Shown here: positions 48,917 through 60,972 of the stretch, in pieces | Layout: each line of letters starts with the position of its first letter | How positions within the stretch are numbered: the stretch's first letter is position 1 | Assembly: GCF_000312385.1 (NCBI RefSeq) | Contig: NZ_HE997626.1 | Location: 1,790,791-1,854,790, forward strand | Length of the DNA stretch: 64,000 bases | Direction of reading: 5' to 3' | DNA from: Tsukamurella sp. 1534 | GTDB taxonomy: Bacteria > Actinomycetota > Actinomycetes > Mycobacteriales > Mycobacteriaceae | Notes under the pieces: generated by a model | What the model saw: only the letters and a program-made list of their open reading frames with translations | The model's database searches: none | Told to the model about the DNA's origin: nothing | Translations under genes and position numbers: made by a program

Positions 48917-50755
48917 ATGAGCACAGCGGACGATAGGTTCGAACACGGGAGGGTGGTCCGCCGGCCGCTGCCTCCTGAGTTCGGGGACGTCGATCTGCTC
49001 GATGCCGGCGGAGTTCTGGCGGAGCTCCGAGCGGCGATCACCGAGGCCAACCGTTTGGAGGCCCGGAAGAACGCTCTGCTGTCCCGGTTGTTCGTGGTTC
49101 GTGATGATGCGCGGCGGTGCCGGGCCGAGTCCGATCGCCGGTTCGTCGGGGACTGGGATGAGTTGGTCGCCGAGGTGGGTGCGGTGTTGCAGGTCGGGCG
49201 GGGTGGCGCGTCCGCGGCGGTGCATCGTGGTCTGGATCTGCGGGAGCGGTTGCCGCGCGTGTTCGCGGTCTGTGCCACCGGGATCGTGACGAACCAGCAG
49301 CTCTACCCCGTGCTGCGGTATGCGTCGGCGATCATCGACGATCGCGTGCTGCATGAGTTCGACGTCCGCATGGCCGCCTGGTTATCGGGAATGCTGTCCG
49401 ATCCGGACACCGCCGTCACCGCCTCAGCAGTGGAGGAGGCGGCGAAGCAGATTCTGGTGCGGATCGACATCGATGCCGTGCCGCAGGTTCCGGAGAAGAA
49501 GCCGCGGTTCGGAATCGACATGCATGCGCGGGCGGACGGAACCGTCGATGTCGAAGCCGTCATCCCGAAGGCCGACGGCATCCGGTTCGCCGCTCTGCTT
49601 GCGGACATGCTCAAGACCACCTGCCGCAAAGACCCCCGCACCCTCGGCGAACGGCAGGTCGCCGCGCATGCCGCGTTGATCGAGGGCTACGAAACTCTCG
49701 GCTGTCAATGCTCCAACGAATCCTGCGAGTACAAGGAACGCCGACCCCGCACCGCGGCCGTGGCATCGGAGGTGAAAGCCCTGGCGCTGATCCTCCTCAA
49801 CGAATCCGACCTCCGCCCACCGGAACCCGCCGCGGCCGAACCCAAGCCCACCGCCGCCACCGCTGCTGCGGTCGACGACGTGATCACCCTGTTCGACGAA
49901 CCACCCGCCGCCGAAGACACCACGACCGATGCGGACGACGTAGACGAAACCGGGGACATCGCCTCCGGCGACTCAGGTGCACAGCGCGCGTCGACGCCTC
50001 CGGACTCGTCGGGCGCGGCGTATGTGGTGTGCGACGAACTCGGCATCTCCGGGCCGGTCACCGCGGAGCAGGCGTACGACCTGATCGACCACTGCGACAC
50101 CACCATCCGCACGTTGGGTAAGCGCGACCCCGCCACCGGAGACATCCACCTCACCGGAGCCTCCGGGTACACCCCCACGCAGTACCAACTGTTGATCATG
50201 CGGCTGACCTATCCGACGTGTGTGTTCCCCGGATGCAGCGTGCCTTCTACCCGTTGCCAGGCAGATCACGTCGCCGAATACGACCACCGCACCCCCGCAC
50301 GCGGCGGCCGGACAACGGTCGCCGGGAAGCACGGCCCCGGGAACCTGGTACCGCTGTGCGGATTCCACCACCGCATCAAAACCGAAACCGGATGGCTCTC
50401 CGACCTGCTCGACGACGGCACCGTCGAATGGCACCACCCTGCCGGAGGTATCTGGCTCACCCCACCCGGCGCCGCGCAAGAGATCCTCCCCGGCCTCGGG
50501 AAACTCATCTGGGACACCCCCGCCCGCTCCGAATCGGAAGAGCCGCCTCAGCCGCAGACCTTCGACACCCACGCCGAACACCGCGCCCAACAACGCCGCG
50601 ACGAACGCACCCGCAATCGCCGCATCCGCCTCGAGAAGGTCAAGAAGCGCGCCGAGGAACGACTACGGAAAGAACTGGAACGACAACGCAAGCAGGCCGA
50701 GGAAGAGGGCGTCGAGTTCGTCCCGAACACCGAACCCGAGCCTCCGCCGTTCTGA
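48917..50755 (+). CDS. DUF222 / HNH endonuclease (13E12-repeat family)
   Basis: A 612-residue protein of the DUF222-HNH family, abundant and often multicopy in actinobacteria (REP13E12 elements in M. tuberculosis). The DUF222 helical domain is at about 20-290. A Pro/Ala/Asp-rich linker follows at about 300-370, then an HNH nuclease domain near 430-510 (CVFPGCSVPS, ADHVAEYDH, NLVPLCGFHHR), with Cys pairs for a structural zinc. A basic coiled-coil C-terminus (RLEKVKKRAEERLRKELERQ) ends it. Its biological role is unknown. The ATG at 48917 follows TAGTAT 7 nt upstream. No flanking repeats or att-like sites were seen. Confidence 0.93.
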   Translation: MSTADDRFEHGRVVRRPLPPEFGDVDLLDAGGVLAELRAAITEANRLEARKNALLSRLFVVRDDARRCRAESDRRFVGDWDELVAEVGAVLQVGRGGASAAVHRGLDLRERLPRVFAVCATGIVTNQQLYPVLRYASAIIDDRVLHEFDVRMAAWLSGMLSDPDTAVTASAVEEAAKQILVRIDIDAVPQVPEKKPRFGIDMHARADGTVDVEAVIPKADGIRFAALLADMLKTTCRKDPRTLGERQVAAHAALIEGYETLGCQCSNESCEYKERRPRTAAVASEVKALALILLNESDLRPPEPAAAEPKPTAATAAAVDDVITLFDEPPAAEDTTTDADDVDETGDIASGDSGAQRASTPPDSSGAAYVVCDELGISGPVTAEQAYDLIDHCDTTIRTLGKRDPATGDIHLTGASGYTPTQYQLLIMRLTYPTCVFPGCSVPSTRCQADHVAEYDHRTPARGGRTTVAGKHGPGNLVPLCGFHHRIKTETGWLSDLLDDGTVEWHHPAGGIWLTPPGAAQEILPGLGKLIWDTPARSESEEPPQPQTFDTHAEHRAQQRRDERTRNRRIRLEKVKKRAEERLRKELERQRKQAEEEGVEFVPNTEPEPPPF

Positions 50756-50771
50756 CTCGCCGAGCCGGACG

Positions 50772-51668
50772 TCAGCACTGACCGGTGGGGAGTTCTCCGA
50801 GGCGCTCGACGAGCGCCGACGCGATCCGGGTGAGGGCGGCCTGGCCGGACGCCTGCGTACCGTCGGACGGGCGCACCGTCAGCATGAAGCCGGTGGTACC
50901 CCGCTGTGTGGTGATCGCTCCGAGCTGGCGCACCACGTACCGGCCGTCGGCGCCGGGGCCCCAGCCGCCCTTCACCCCGACCACGCCGGCGGTCCGGTAG
51001 AGCCCCCACTGCTGGTTCCCGCCGACCTGTTTCATCAGCTGGAACGTCGCTCTTCCGGCCGGGGTGCAGGGCAGCCGGCTCGCGAATCGCGCGGCGTCGC
51101 CGTCGGCCCATTGCGTCTGGCCGAACGCCGTGTACTCGGGTCGCACCCGCCGGGTCTGGACGACGGTGCGCGCGTCCCCGTTCTCCTGCAGCACGGCCTG
51201 TACGGCGCGGCCCGCGTCCGCGGGTTGCCCCAGCGATCTCCAGATCTGCTCCGCGGCATCGTTGTCGGAATCGACGATCGCGGCGCGCATGAGGTCGGTG
51301 GGCTGCGGCTGCTGCCCGGGCGGTGCATCCGGCAAGGCGGCCATGACGAGCGGGACCTTGACGGTGGACCACGCCACGGCCGCATCGACCCCGCCCCGGG
51401 CGACGACGGTGCCGTCGGCACCCGCCACGGCAACGGAGGCGTCACCGTCGACCTTCGAGAGCGACTGTGCGAGAACAGTGTCGGCTCCGGCGGGCGTGCC
51501 GGACGGGCCGGAGGAGGAGTGCGGGACCGGCGCGCTCGACGGTGTCGTAGGCGAGGCCTCCGCGGAGCGATCGGCGGCGCGGCCGCCGTCCCCGAATGTG
51601 CAGCCGGTCACGAGCGCGACCGCCAGGAGGACCGCCGGGATCGCCGCCCGCTCAGTAGATGTGGACAA
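50772..51668 (-). CDS. Class A beta-lactamase-like serine hydrolase lipoprotein
   Basis: Predicted lipoprotein of 298 residues (lipobox LVTGC, Cys near 23) with a Ser/Pro-rich linker and a beta-lactamase/PBP-like domain. The three active-site motifs are SxxK (STVK, about 101-104), SDN (134-136) and KGG (233-235), but no clear omega-loop ExxLN was seen. Related Mycobacteriales proteins are lipoproteins of uncertain function, and true beta-lactamase activity is unproven. The start appears to be TTG at 51668, with GGGAGGG 10 nt upstream, inside the last codons of the upstream kinase gene. It is translationally linked to that kinase. Confidence 0.85.
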   Translation of the reverse strand: MSTSTERAAIPAVLLAVALVTGCTFGDGGRAADRSAEASPTTPSSAPVPHSSSGPSGTPAGADTVLAQSLSKVDGDASVAVAGADGTVVARGGVDAAVAWSTVKVPLVMAALPDAPPGQQPQPTDLMRAAIVDSDNDAAEQIWRSLGQPADAGRAVQAVLQENGDARTVVQTRRVRPEYTAFGQTQWADGDAARFASRLPCTPAGRATFQLMKQVGGNQQWGLYRTAGVVGVKGGWGPGADGRYVVRQLGAITTQRGTTGFMLTVRPSDGTQASGQAALTRIASALVERLGELPTGQC

Positions 51669-53178
51669 TCGCCTTGTTCCCTCCCCGGCAGGTGACGATG
51701 GTCGTCTCGCCGGTGCACGACATCGAGATGAGGCCCTGATCCGGCGCCTTCGGGCTCACGGCCGCGACGGTACCCGATTGCGGCGCCGTGTATTTCGCGC
51801 GGTAGGCGTCGAAGATCGCGCGGGCGAACTCGCACGACGTGTACGGATCGCCGGGCACCCCGGTGCCGTTGTCGGCGGCGACGGCGGTGAACGGCTGCGC
51901 CGCATCCGGCGGGCAGGCCGTGGTGTTAGGGGGCTGTGCGGCCCGGGGCGGGGACTGGGTCGTCGTCGGCGTCGACGGTGCGGCGGACTCCGGACCGGTG
52001 GGGGAGGCCGCCGTCGACGGCGCCCGGCCTCCGCCCCCGGACGACCAGAGCATCACGCCGACCGCGATCGCCGCGATCAGTGCGACGACGACCGCGGCGA
52101 GAACGGGGATGAGCGCGCGGTTGCGTTGCGGCGGTGTCGTGGTCGCGGCGACGAACCCGGGCGCGCCCGCGCCGTATCCGGCGTACCCGGCCGGGCCGGG
52201 CGGGCCGGGCGGCGCGCCGGGCGGGGGCACGGAGGTGGGCGGCGCCGAGTGTTGCGGCATCGCGGGGAACGGCGTGGAAACCGGCAAAGTCGGCCGGTTC
52301 GCCTCCGGCACCGTCGTCGTGGTGCCCCAGCTCCGGGGGCCGCCGGTGAGCGCCGCGGTCGCGGCCCTGGCCAGCGAGCCGCACGTCGCGTAGCGGTCCT
52401 CGGGGCGCTTGGCCATGCCCTTCGCGACCACCGCGTCGAGCGCCGCGGGCACCAGCACCGGCGAATCCACCGACGGGCGCGGCGGTGCCGAGAACATGTG
52501 GTGGCGCATCATCTCCGCGAGGGACCGCGCCGCGAACGGTGGGCGGCCCACGAGGAGCTCGAACAACATGCACGCCAGCGAGTAGACGTCCCCGGCCGGG
52601 GTCGCGCCGCCACCGTCGAACCGCTCGGGCGCGGCGTAGGCCTGCGACCCGACGAACAGGCCCGCCGAGGTGAGCCGCTCGCCGTCGTCGCCCACCACGA
52701 GGCCGAAGTCGAGCAGGTACGCGAAGCCCGACGGGGTCACCTGCACGTTCGCCGGCTTCACGTCCCGGTGGACGAGCCCCTGCGTGTGGGCGGAGTCGAG
52801 GGCGGACGCGATCTGAGCGACGAGCTCGACGGCCCGGTCGGCGGGCACGGGCCCGGCGGCCACCGTCTCCGCCAGGTTGCCGCCGTCCACCAGGCGCATA
52901 TCGAGGAACAGCGTGCCGTCGATCTCCCCGAAGTCGTGGATCGGGATGACGTGCGGGTCCGCGAGACGCGCCGCCGTCCGCGACTCGTGGGTGAAGCGCT
53001 CGCGGAATCCCGGATCCTGCGCGGCCGCGCCGTGCAGCAGCTTGAGGGCCACGTCGCGCCCGCGGACGGTGTCGTGCGCCAGGTAGACCTCGCCCATGCC
53101 GCCGCGCCCCAGCAGCCGCCCGATCCGGTACGGACCGAAGACGGTCCCGGTGCGTTCCCCCGTGCTCTCCTCGCTCAC
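51652..53178 (-). CDS. Receptor-type serine/threonine protein kinase
   Basis: Transmembrane Ser/Thr kinase of 508 residues. The kinase domain is at about 15-280 (P-loop LLGRGGMGEVY, Lys in VALKLL, catalytic loop HRDVKPANV, DFG as LLDFGLV, APE as YAAPERF). A Pro-rich juxtamembrane segment precedes one transmembrane helix (about 345-368). The extracytoplasmic domain has four cysteines, probably two disulfides, and is not PASTA-type. It resembles PknF/PknE-like kinases with an unassigned sensor. The GTG at 53178 has GGAGGAGG upstream. The stop overlaps the TTG start of the lactamase-like lipoprotein, hinting at shared envelope stress signalling. Confidence 0.93.
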   Translation of the reverse strand: MSEESTGERTGTVFGPYRIGRLLGRGGMGEVYLAHDTVRGRDVALKLLHGAAAQDPGFRERFTHESRTAARLADPHVIPIHDFGEIDGTLFLDMRLVDGGNLAETVAAGPVPADRAVELVAQIASALDSAHTQGLVHRDVKPANVQVTPSGFAYLLDFGLVVGDDGERLTSAGLFVGSQAYAAPERFDGGGATPAGDVYSLACMLFELLVGRPPFAARSLAEMMRHHMFSAPPRPSVDSPVLVPAALDAVVAKGMAKRPEDRYATCGSLARAATAALTGGPRSWGTTTTVPEANRPTLPVSTPFPAMPQHSAPPTSVPPPGAPPGPPGPAGYAGYGAGAPGFVAATTTPPQRNRALIPVLAAVVVALIAAIAVGVMLWSSGGGGRAPSTAASPTGPESAAPSTPTTTQSPPRAAQPPNTTACPPDAAQPFTAVAADNGTGVPGDPYTSCEFARAIFDAYRAKYTAPQSGTVAAVSPKAPDQGLISMSCTGETTIVTCRGGNKAIVHIY

Positions 53179-53250
53179 CCGGCCTCCTCCGGTCCCCGTG
53201 ACGCGGAGTCTAGGCCGATCGGCGTCCCGGCGGTGTGCGATGACGATTGC

Positions 53251-53256
53251 TAGCGT
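53251..53256 (+). promoter_or_regulatory. Predicted -10 of a leaderless ABC-transporter transcript
   Basis: TAGCGT, 6 nt before the ATPase ATG at 53263. Confidence 0.5.
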
Positions 53257-53262
53257 GAATCC

Positions 53263-54201
53263 ATGATCGAAGTCGCGGGGTTGACCAAGACGTACGGCGC
53301 CGTGCGCGCGGTGAACGATCTCTCGTTCACCGTGCGCACGGGCCGGGTGACGGGGTTCCTCGGCCCGAACGGGGCCGGGAAGTCGACGACGATGCGGTGC
53401 ATCCTCGGGCTCGACAGGCCCACGGCCGGGGTCGCCACCATCGGCGGCCGGGAGTACCGCTCGCTCGACCGGCCCCTCACCCAGGTGGGCGCGCTGCTCG
53501 ACGCGAAATGGGTGCACCCCAACCGCACCGCGCGCGACCACCTGCGGTGGCTCGCCGTCGCCAGCGGCCTCCCGGCGGGCCGCGCGGACGAGTGCCTGGC
53601 CATGGTGGGGTTGTCCGAGGTGGCGGGGAAGCGGGCCGGCGGATTCTCGCTGGGCATGTCCCAGCGGCTCGGCATCGCCGGAGCACTGCTCGGGGACCCG
53701 GCGGTTCTCATGTTCGACGAGCCGGTCAACGGGCTCGACCCCGAGGGCATCGTGTGGGTGCGCACCTTCATGAAATCGCTCGCCGCGCAGGGCCGCACCG
53801 TGTTCGTCTCCAGTCACCTCCTGGCCGAGATGTCGCTCACCGCCGACGACGTGGTGATCGTGGGCCGCGGCCATCTGGTGTGGAACGGCACCATGAACGA
53901 CTTCATCGCCCAGAACTCCGAGCACTCCGTCCGGGTGCGCAGCCCCCGCGACCGCGAGCTCGCGGACGCGCTCACCGCCCGCGGATACGCCGTGAGCTCC
54001 GTCCCCGAGCCGGCCCCGGGCGGTGGAGGACGCACCGTGCTGATGGTGCGCGGAGCGAGCAGCGACGCAGTGGGCGAGGTCGCGGCACTCGAGGGACTGC
54101 CACTCTCCGAGCTGGCGCCGCAACAGAGCTCGCTGGAACAGGTGTTCATGCAACTGACCGGGGCGACGGTCGAGTACCGGGGACAGGGAGGCGTCGCATG
54201 A
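53263..54201 (+). CDS. ABC transporter ATPase (ABC-2 type exporter)
   Basis: ATPase of 312 residues, resembling antibiotic/lantibiotic-exporter ATPases. Walker A is GPNGAGKST, signature SLGMSQRLGIAGA (the LSGGQ motif is replaced by FSLGMSQR), Walker B VLMFDEPVNGLD and switch His SSHLLAEM. A C-terminal extension of about 90 residues follows (to GATVEYRGQGG), as in DrrA/CcmA relatives. It overlaps the permease gene by ATGA. Substrate is unknown. Transcription is divergent from the receptor kinase 85 bp away. Confidence 0.92.
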   Translation: MIEVAGLTKTYGAVRAVNDLSFTVRTGRVTGFLGPNGAGKSTTMRCILGLDRPTAGVATIGGREYRSLDRPLTQVGALLDAKWVHPNRTARDHLRWLAVASGLPAGRADECLAMVGLSEVAGKRAGGFSLGMSQRLGIAGALLGDPAVLMFDEPVNGLDPEGIVWVRTFMKSLAAQGRTVFVSSHLLAEMSLTADDVVIVGRGHLVWNGTMNDFIAQNSEHSVRVRSPRDRELADALTARGYAVSSVPEPAPGGGGRTVLMVRGASSDAVGEVAALEGLPLSELAPQQSSLEQVFMQLTGATVEYRGQGGVA

Positions 54202-54956
54202 TCGGGCGGGCGATCGCGGCGGAGGTCGTGAAACTCATGACGGTGCGCGCCACGCGCTGGCTGCTCGCCGGGGCGATGGTTCTCGGCCTCGCGATCGTGC
54301 TCCTGGTGGGTATCGTGACGAACAAGCTGGGCGAGGACCTCGACAACGAGGTCGTCGTGGCGCTGGCGCCGTTCAGCGGGCTCCCCGGCATCCCGGGTAT
54401 CGCGGTGCTGGCGTCCACCGTGATCGGGGTCCTCTCGGTGACCACCGAGTACCGGTACAACACGATGCGCACCACCTTCCTGGCCGTGCCCAACCGCTGG
54501 GCGGCGATGACCGCGAAGACGGCGGTGGTGGCGTCGGTGTGTGCGCTGGGCTTCCTCCTCGCCGAGGTCCTCTCGATCGCCGTGTTCGCGGTGGTGGGCG
54601 GCGGCGGACCGTCGTTCGACCCGTTCGGTGAGGGCGCCGGCACCTACGTGACCCTCCCGATCGCCGCGGCGTTCTGCGCCGTCCTCGGCATCGCGGTGGG
54701 CGCCGTGCTGCGGAACGCGGCGGGGGCGATCACCCTCCTGCTGGCCTACCTGTTCGTGGTGGACAACGTGATCACCACGGTGCCGCAGACGCGGGAGGCG
54801 GGACCGTACCTGCCGATGTCGAACCTGGAGAACTTCATCGGGATCCGGTTCGGCGACTTCCCCTGGCCGGGAGGTGTCTCGTTCGGCTACCTGGTGGTGG
54901 TCATCGGGCTGCTGTGGCTCGCGGCGGTCACGGTGGTCGCGCGCCGGGACGCCTGA
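54198..54956 (+). CDS. ABC-2 type permease
   Basis: Membrane subunit of 252 residues with about six helices (for example residues 22-43, 62-80, 104-126, 148-170, 180-200 and 228-248). It is of the ABC-2/lantibiotic-immunity type. The start MIGRAIAAEVVKLMTVRATR and VTTEYRYNTMRTTFLAVPNR are characteristic of these permeases. It begins within the ATPase stop (ATGA) and completes the two-gene exporter. Nothing in the pair indicates a specific cargo. Confidence 0.88.
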   Translation: MIGRAIAAEVVKLMTVRATRWLLAGAMVLGLAIVLLVGIVTNKLGEDLDNEVVVALAPFSGLPGIPGIAVLASTVIGVLSVTTEYRYNTMRTTFLAVPNRWAAMTAKTAVVASVCALGFLLAEVLSIAVFAVVGGGGPSFDPFGEGAGTYVTLPIAAAFCAVLGIAVGAVLRNAAGAITLLLAYLFVVDNVITTVPQTREAGPYLPMSNLENFIGIRFGDFPWPGGVSFGYLVVVIGLLWLAAVTVVARRDA

Positions 54957-55062
54957 CGGTGACGCGGGTCTCACTCCAAAATCGTTGGGGTCGAGAAGGA
55001 TAGCCGATATGTGAGCATCTCGTGAACGTTCGCCGGCACCACTGGTGAGCGGATGGTTCGCA

Positions 55063-56277
55063 ATGCTACAAAGTGGTGTGACCTCGCAAACGACCGTCGC
55101 CGACGACCGCCGGGAGGACGACACGGAGGGCCCGTCCGGCGCCGCGCCGCCGCGCCCGGGCGTCCTGCGCGGGCTGCGTACCGCGCGCGGCCCGCGATAC
55201 GCGGCGGTCGCGATCCTCGCCTGGTTCCTGGCCGAGGCCGCGGGCCTGCTCGGCGTGCCGGCGCCGTCGCTCCTGGCGGCCCTCGCCCTCGGTGCTGCGC
55301 TGCGCCTGGTGCTCGGTCGCGAGATCGCCGTCCCCGCCGAGGTGAGCCGGTGGACGCAGGCGTTCATCGGGGTGATGCTGGGCGGCTATCTCAACCTCGC
55401 GGCGCTGCGGTCCGTGGGCCCGGTCCTCGCGCCGTTCCTGGGGATCTCGGTGCTCACCATCGCGCTGTCGGCGCTGACCGCGTGGGCGCTGAGCCGCTGG
55501 ATCACCGGCCTCGACCAGCGCACAGCGACACTGGGGCTGATGGCCGGCGGCTCGTCGGCGGTGGTCACGATGTGCGACGAACTGCACGCCCGCAAGGACG
55601 TGGTCGGGGTGATGCAGTACTCGCGGGTGCTGCTGGTGAGCCTCAGCGCGCCGTTCGTGATGACCGCCCTCGCCGGCCCGGCCGGAACGGCCGACCGCCC
55701 GCGGCTCACCGATTTCCAGATCGTGGGCCGCGGCGATCAGGTCGCGGGCCTGTCCACCGCCATCGTCTTCGCGATCGCCGGGATGTGGCTCGGCCGCAGG
55801 CTCCGGATCCCCGGCGGCGGCCTCATCGGGCCGATGCTCGTGGCCGCCGTGGTCGGAGGAGCGGGACTCACCCGCGGGTTCGCACCGCAGGGCGCGTTCA
55901 AGGAGATGCTGCTCATCGTGGTGGGCCTCGAGGTCGGGCTCATGGTCGACAGGAAAGTGATGGGACGCCTCGCGAACCTGTTGCCCGCCATCACGGGCGG
56001 CATCGTCGTGCTGTGCGGCGCCGTGGCGCTGCTCGCCGTGGCAGCCGCCCGGCTCACCGGCGTCTCGCTCGCGGACGCCTACCTCGCGACCACCCCGGGC
56101 GGGATCAACGCGGTGGTCGCCAGCGCGGCGGGGAGCGGGGACGCCGACATGGCGCTCATCGCCTCGGTGCAGAGCCTGCGCCTGATCATCGTGGTGCTCG
56201 CGCTACCGCTGATCGTCACGGCCATGAACCGGCTGCCGGGGTTCAGGAGGGCGCGCGCAGCCGCCACGACGCGTTGA
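55063..56277 (+). CDS. AbrB-family (PF05145) membrane protein
   Basis: Multi-pass membrane protein of about 404 residues made of two similar halves, each with the AbrB/ammonia-monooxygenase-like duplication. Signatures include MLGGYLNLAALRSVG, LMAGGSSAVVTMC, IPGGGLIGPMLVAA and ATTPGGINAVVASA. Despite the name it is a membrane protein with no demonstrated regulator role, and function is unknown. Starts at GTG 55045 and GTG 55078 are alternatives to the ATG at 55063. Its last 35 bp overlap the 3' end of convergent thiD. Confidence 0.85.
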   Translation: MLQSGVTSQTTVADDRREDDTEGPSGAAPPRPGVLRGLRTARGPRYAAVAILAWFLAEAAGLLGVPAPSLLAALALGAALRLVLGREIAVPAEVSRWTQAFIGVMLGGYLNLAALRSVGPVLAPFLGISVLTIALSALTAWALSRWITGLDQRTATLGLMAGGSSAVVTMCDELHARKDVVGVMQYSRVLLVSLSAPFVMTALAGPAGTADRPRLTDFQIVGRGDQVAGLSTAIVFAIAGMWLGRRLRIPGGGLIGPMLVAAVVGGAGLTRGFAPQGAFKEMLLIVVGLEVGLMVDRKVMGRLANLLPAITGGIVVLCGAVALLAVAAARLTGVSLADAYLATTPGGINAVVASAAGSGDADMALIASVQSLRLIIVVLALPLIVTAMNRLPGFRRARAAATTR

Positions 56278-57085
56278 CGGGACCGTGCCCGGCACCCACC
56301 GGATACGCGGCCGCCAGCGAGCGGGTCACCCACTCCTTGCCGAACGCTATCGCCTCGGGCACCGTGCGGCCGTGCGCGAGGGCGCACACCGTTGCGGCCC
56401 CGAGGGTGTCGCCCGCGCCGTGATCGTGCCAGGTATCGATGCGGCGCGCCTCGAACTCGAGGAACTCCGCGCCGTCGTACAGCACGTCGGTGCTCGTCAC
56501 CGCGGTGCGCAGGTGGCCGCCCTTGACCAGCGCCCACCGCGGGCCGAGGGCGTGCAGCGCGCGGGCGGCGTCCCGCTGCGTGGCCTCGTCGACCACGTCG
56601 ATGCCCGTGATCAGGCGCACCTCGTCGAGGTTCGGCGTGACCACCCACGCCAGCGGGAACAGGCGGCGCAGCAGCGTGTCGAGTGCCTCCGGCGAGAGCA
56701 GTGGATCGCCGTGCTGGGACGCGCACACCGGGTCCACCAGGAACGGGATCGCCGTCCCGATCCCCAGCTCCGTCGCGGCATCGGCGATCGCGCCGATGAT
56801 GCCGGCGTTCGCCAGCATCCCCGTCTTCACCGCTCCCACACCGATGTCGGCGACCACCGCGCGGATCTGCCCCGCCACCGTCTCCGGCGGAACGGGATGG
56901 AAACCCGTGACGCCCAGGCTGTTCTGCACCGTGACCGCCGTGACCGCGCTGGTGCCGTGCACACCGGCGAGCGCGAAGGTCCGAAGGTCGGACTGCAGCC
57001 CCGCGGCGCCACCGGAATCGGAGCCCGCGATCGTCATGACCCGTGCCGGGGGCTCACCGTCTGCGGGCAGGGGCAGGTACTGCAT
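56243..57085 (-). CDS. thiD: HMP/HMP-phosphate kinase ThiD (first copy)
   Basis: Phosphorylates hydroxymethylpyrimidine and its phosphate for thiamine synthesis. It is a 280-residue ribokinase-fold protein. The N-terminal motif is VMTIAGSDSGGAAGLQSD, the Mg/ATP region TPNLDEVRLITG and the anion-hole motif DHGAGDTLGAA. It is closely similar to the adjacent thiD at 57118-58011, with the same key motifs, and looks like a diverged tandem copy. It has its own leaderless-type TAACCT 6 nt before the ATG. Its 3' end overlaps convergent abrB-like DNA by 35 bp. It could alternatively serve vitamin B6 salvage. Confidence 0.9.
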   Translation of the reverse strand: MQYLPLPADGEPPARVMTIAGSDSGGAAGLQSDLRTFALAGVHGTSAVTAVTVQNSLGVTGFHPVPPETVAGQIRAVVADIGVGAVKTGMLANAGIIGAIADAATELGIGTAIPFLVDPVCASQHGDPLLSPEALDTLLRRLFPLAWVVTPNLDEVRLITGIDVVDEATQRDAARALHALGPRWALVKGGHLRTAVTSTDVLYDGAEFLEFEARRIDTWHDHGAGDTLGAATVCALAHGRTVPEAIAFGKEWVTRSLAAAYPVGAGHGPVNASWRLRAPS

Positions 57086-57091
57086 GCGTCG

Positions 57092-57097
57092 AGGTTA
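57092..57097 (-). promoter_or_regulatory. Predicted -10 of a leaderless first-thiD transcript
   Basis: TAACCT on the minus strand, 6 nt before the ATG at 57085, separating this thiD from riboswitch-controlled thiC-thiD. Confidence 0.45.
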
Positions 57098-57117
57098 GAC
57101 CCGCGGGGCGGCCCACG

Positions 57118-59794
<2,677 letters not shown>

Positions 59795-59829
59795 TGCACT
59801 ACCGAGCGTAACGCACACCGGAGAAGTCA

Positions 59830-60972
59830 TCAGGCGATACGGACTCCCCGCGGCAGCGTCCCCGCGGGCACCCGCAGCCGCCGGGCGGCGAACGCCAGCC
59901 CGATCCCGCCGAGCGCGAGGTTCGCCAGCAGGCCGAGGTACCAGGTGTGGCCGAGGTAGCCGGTGGTGTCCTGCCCCGGGCCGAAGTCGTAGTCGGTGTA
60001 GCGGGGGTAGTCGTCGGAGCGCTTCTCCGGGCAGCCGCGGTCCTGGGCCGCGGCGGGCGCCGTCCGGAACTCCGACACCCCGCCCGCCAGGGCCCCCAAT
60101 GCGGACTCCTGAGGCCGGCGCAGGCCGTCGCCGCCCGTATCCACGTAGACGTTCTCGCCGGACCTGCGTGCGTGCCGGCCGGCGTCCCGCTGGGCGGCCG
60201 AATCCGCAAGGACGACTGCGGGGTTCGGTGCGACGATCCACCAGATCCGCTCCGTGTGCTGGATCGTCACCTCACGCATCTCGACGCGGCAGGTGGACGT
60301 CTGATCGGTCGGGTCGTAGTCCCAGGTGGGCCTGTTCGCCATCACCTGCGTCTCCGTCGTGGGAACCAGCATGACGGCGACGACCGGCAGGCCGATCAGG
60401 AGGAACAGCATGACGAGTTGCGTGATCGCCGCGGAGCCGATCGGGCGGGAGAACAGGGCGGACAGGCCGAGGCCGATGCCGCAGTAGGTGAGGAACAGCA
60501 GGGCGACCACGACGACGCCGAGGATCGAGAAGCCGACCGGGTAGTTGGCCTCGGCGATCGCCCAGACGAGGTAGGGGGTGGAGACCGCGAGGAGGGCGCA
60601 CGACGCGATCCACGCCCCGAGGAGCTTGCCCGCGGCCAGTTGCAGGCCGCTCGCGGGCGTCGCCTGGACCACGGCCAGCGTGGCGTCCTTCCTGTCGCCG
60701 TTGATGGACGTCGCGGTCATCGTCGGAGCGATCACCAGCCCGAGGAAGCCGACGAAGCCCATCACGATCAGGTAGAGGTTCTCGGCCCAGTCCCGGTAGG
60801 CGTCGTCGCCGCCCGTGGTCGAACTGAACCAGAGCGAGCCGAACACCACGAGGCTCACCACGAGGAAGAAGACGCCGAGCAGGATGCGCCAGCGAGTGGC
60901 GCGCGTGCGCTGGCGCAGTTCGAGCCCGACGAGGACGCCGACGGTGCGCCACCAGTTCGTGAAACCGTTCAT
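59830..60972 (-). CDS. ABC-2 type permease
   Basis: A 380-residue membrane protein with an N-terminal helix pair and four more helices (for example near residues 32-52, 70-95, 115-140, 148-170 and 185-205), plus a final one at the C-terminus (LGLLANLALGGIGLAFAARRL). A large extracytoplasmic loop of about 130 residues lies before the last helix. It has NosY/ABC-2 permease character (GLVIAPTMTATSINGDRKDATLAVV). It overlaps the ATPase gene by ATGA. Cargo is unknown; a single large exported loop is unusual for exporters of small molecules. Confidence 0.85.
   Translation of the reverse strand: MNGFTNWWRTVGVLVGLELRQRTRATRWRILLGVFFLVVSLVVFGSLWFSSTTGGDDAYRDWAENLYLIVMGFVGFLGLVIAPTMTATSINGDRKDATLAVVQATPASGLQLAAGKLLGAWIASCALLAVSTPYLVWAIAEANYPVGFSILGVVVVALLFLTYCGIGLGLSALFSRPIGSAAITQLVMLFLLIGLPVVAVMLVPTTETQVMANRPTWDYDPTDQTSTCRVEMREVTIQHTERIWWIVAPNPAVVLADSAAQRDAGRHARRSGENVYVDTGGDGLRRPQESALGALAGGVSEFRTAPAAAQDRGCPEKRSDDYPRYTDYDFGPGQDTTGYLGHTWYLGLLANLALGGIGLAFAARRLRVPAGTLPRGVRIA

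Noticed and set aside
48917-50755. DUF222/HNH gene as evidence of a mobile island.
   Set aside because: The family is widespread and multicopy in actinobacteria, and no flanking direct repeats, integrase or tRNA were seen. I report only the gene.
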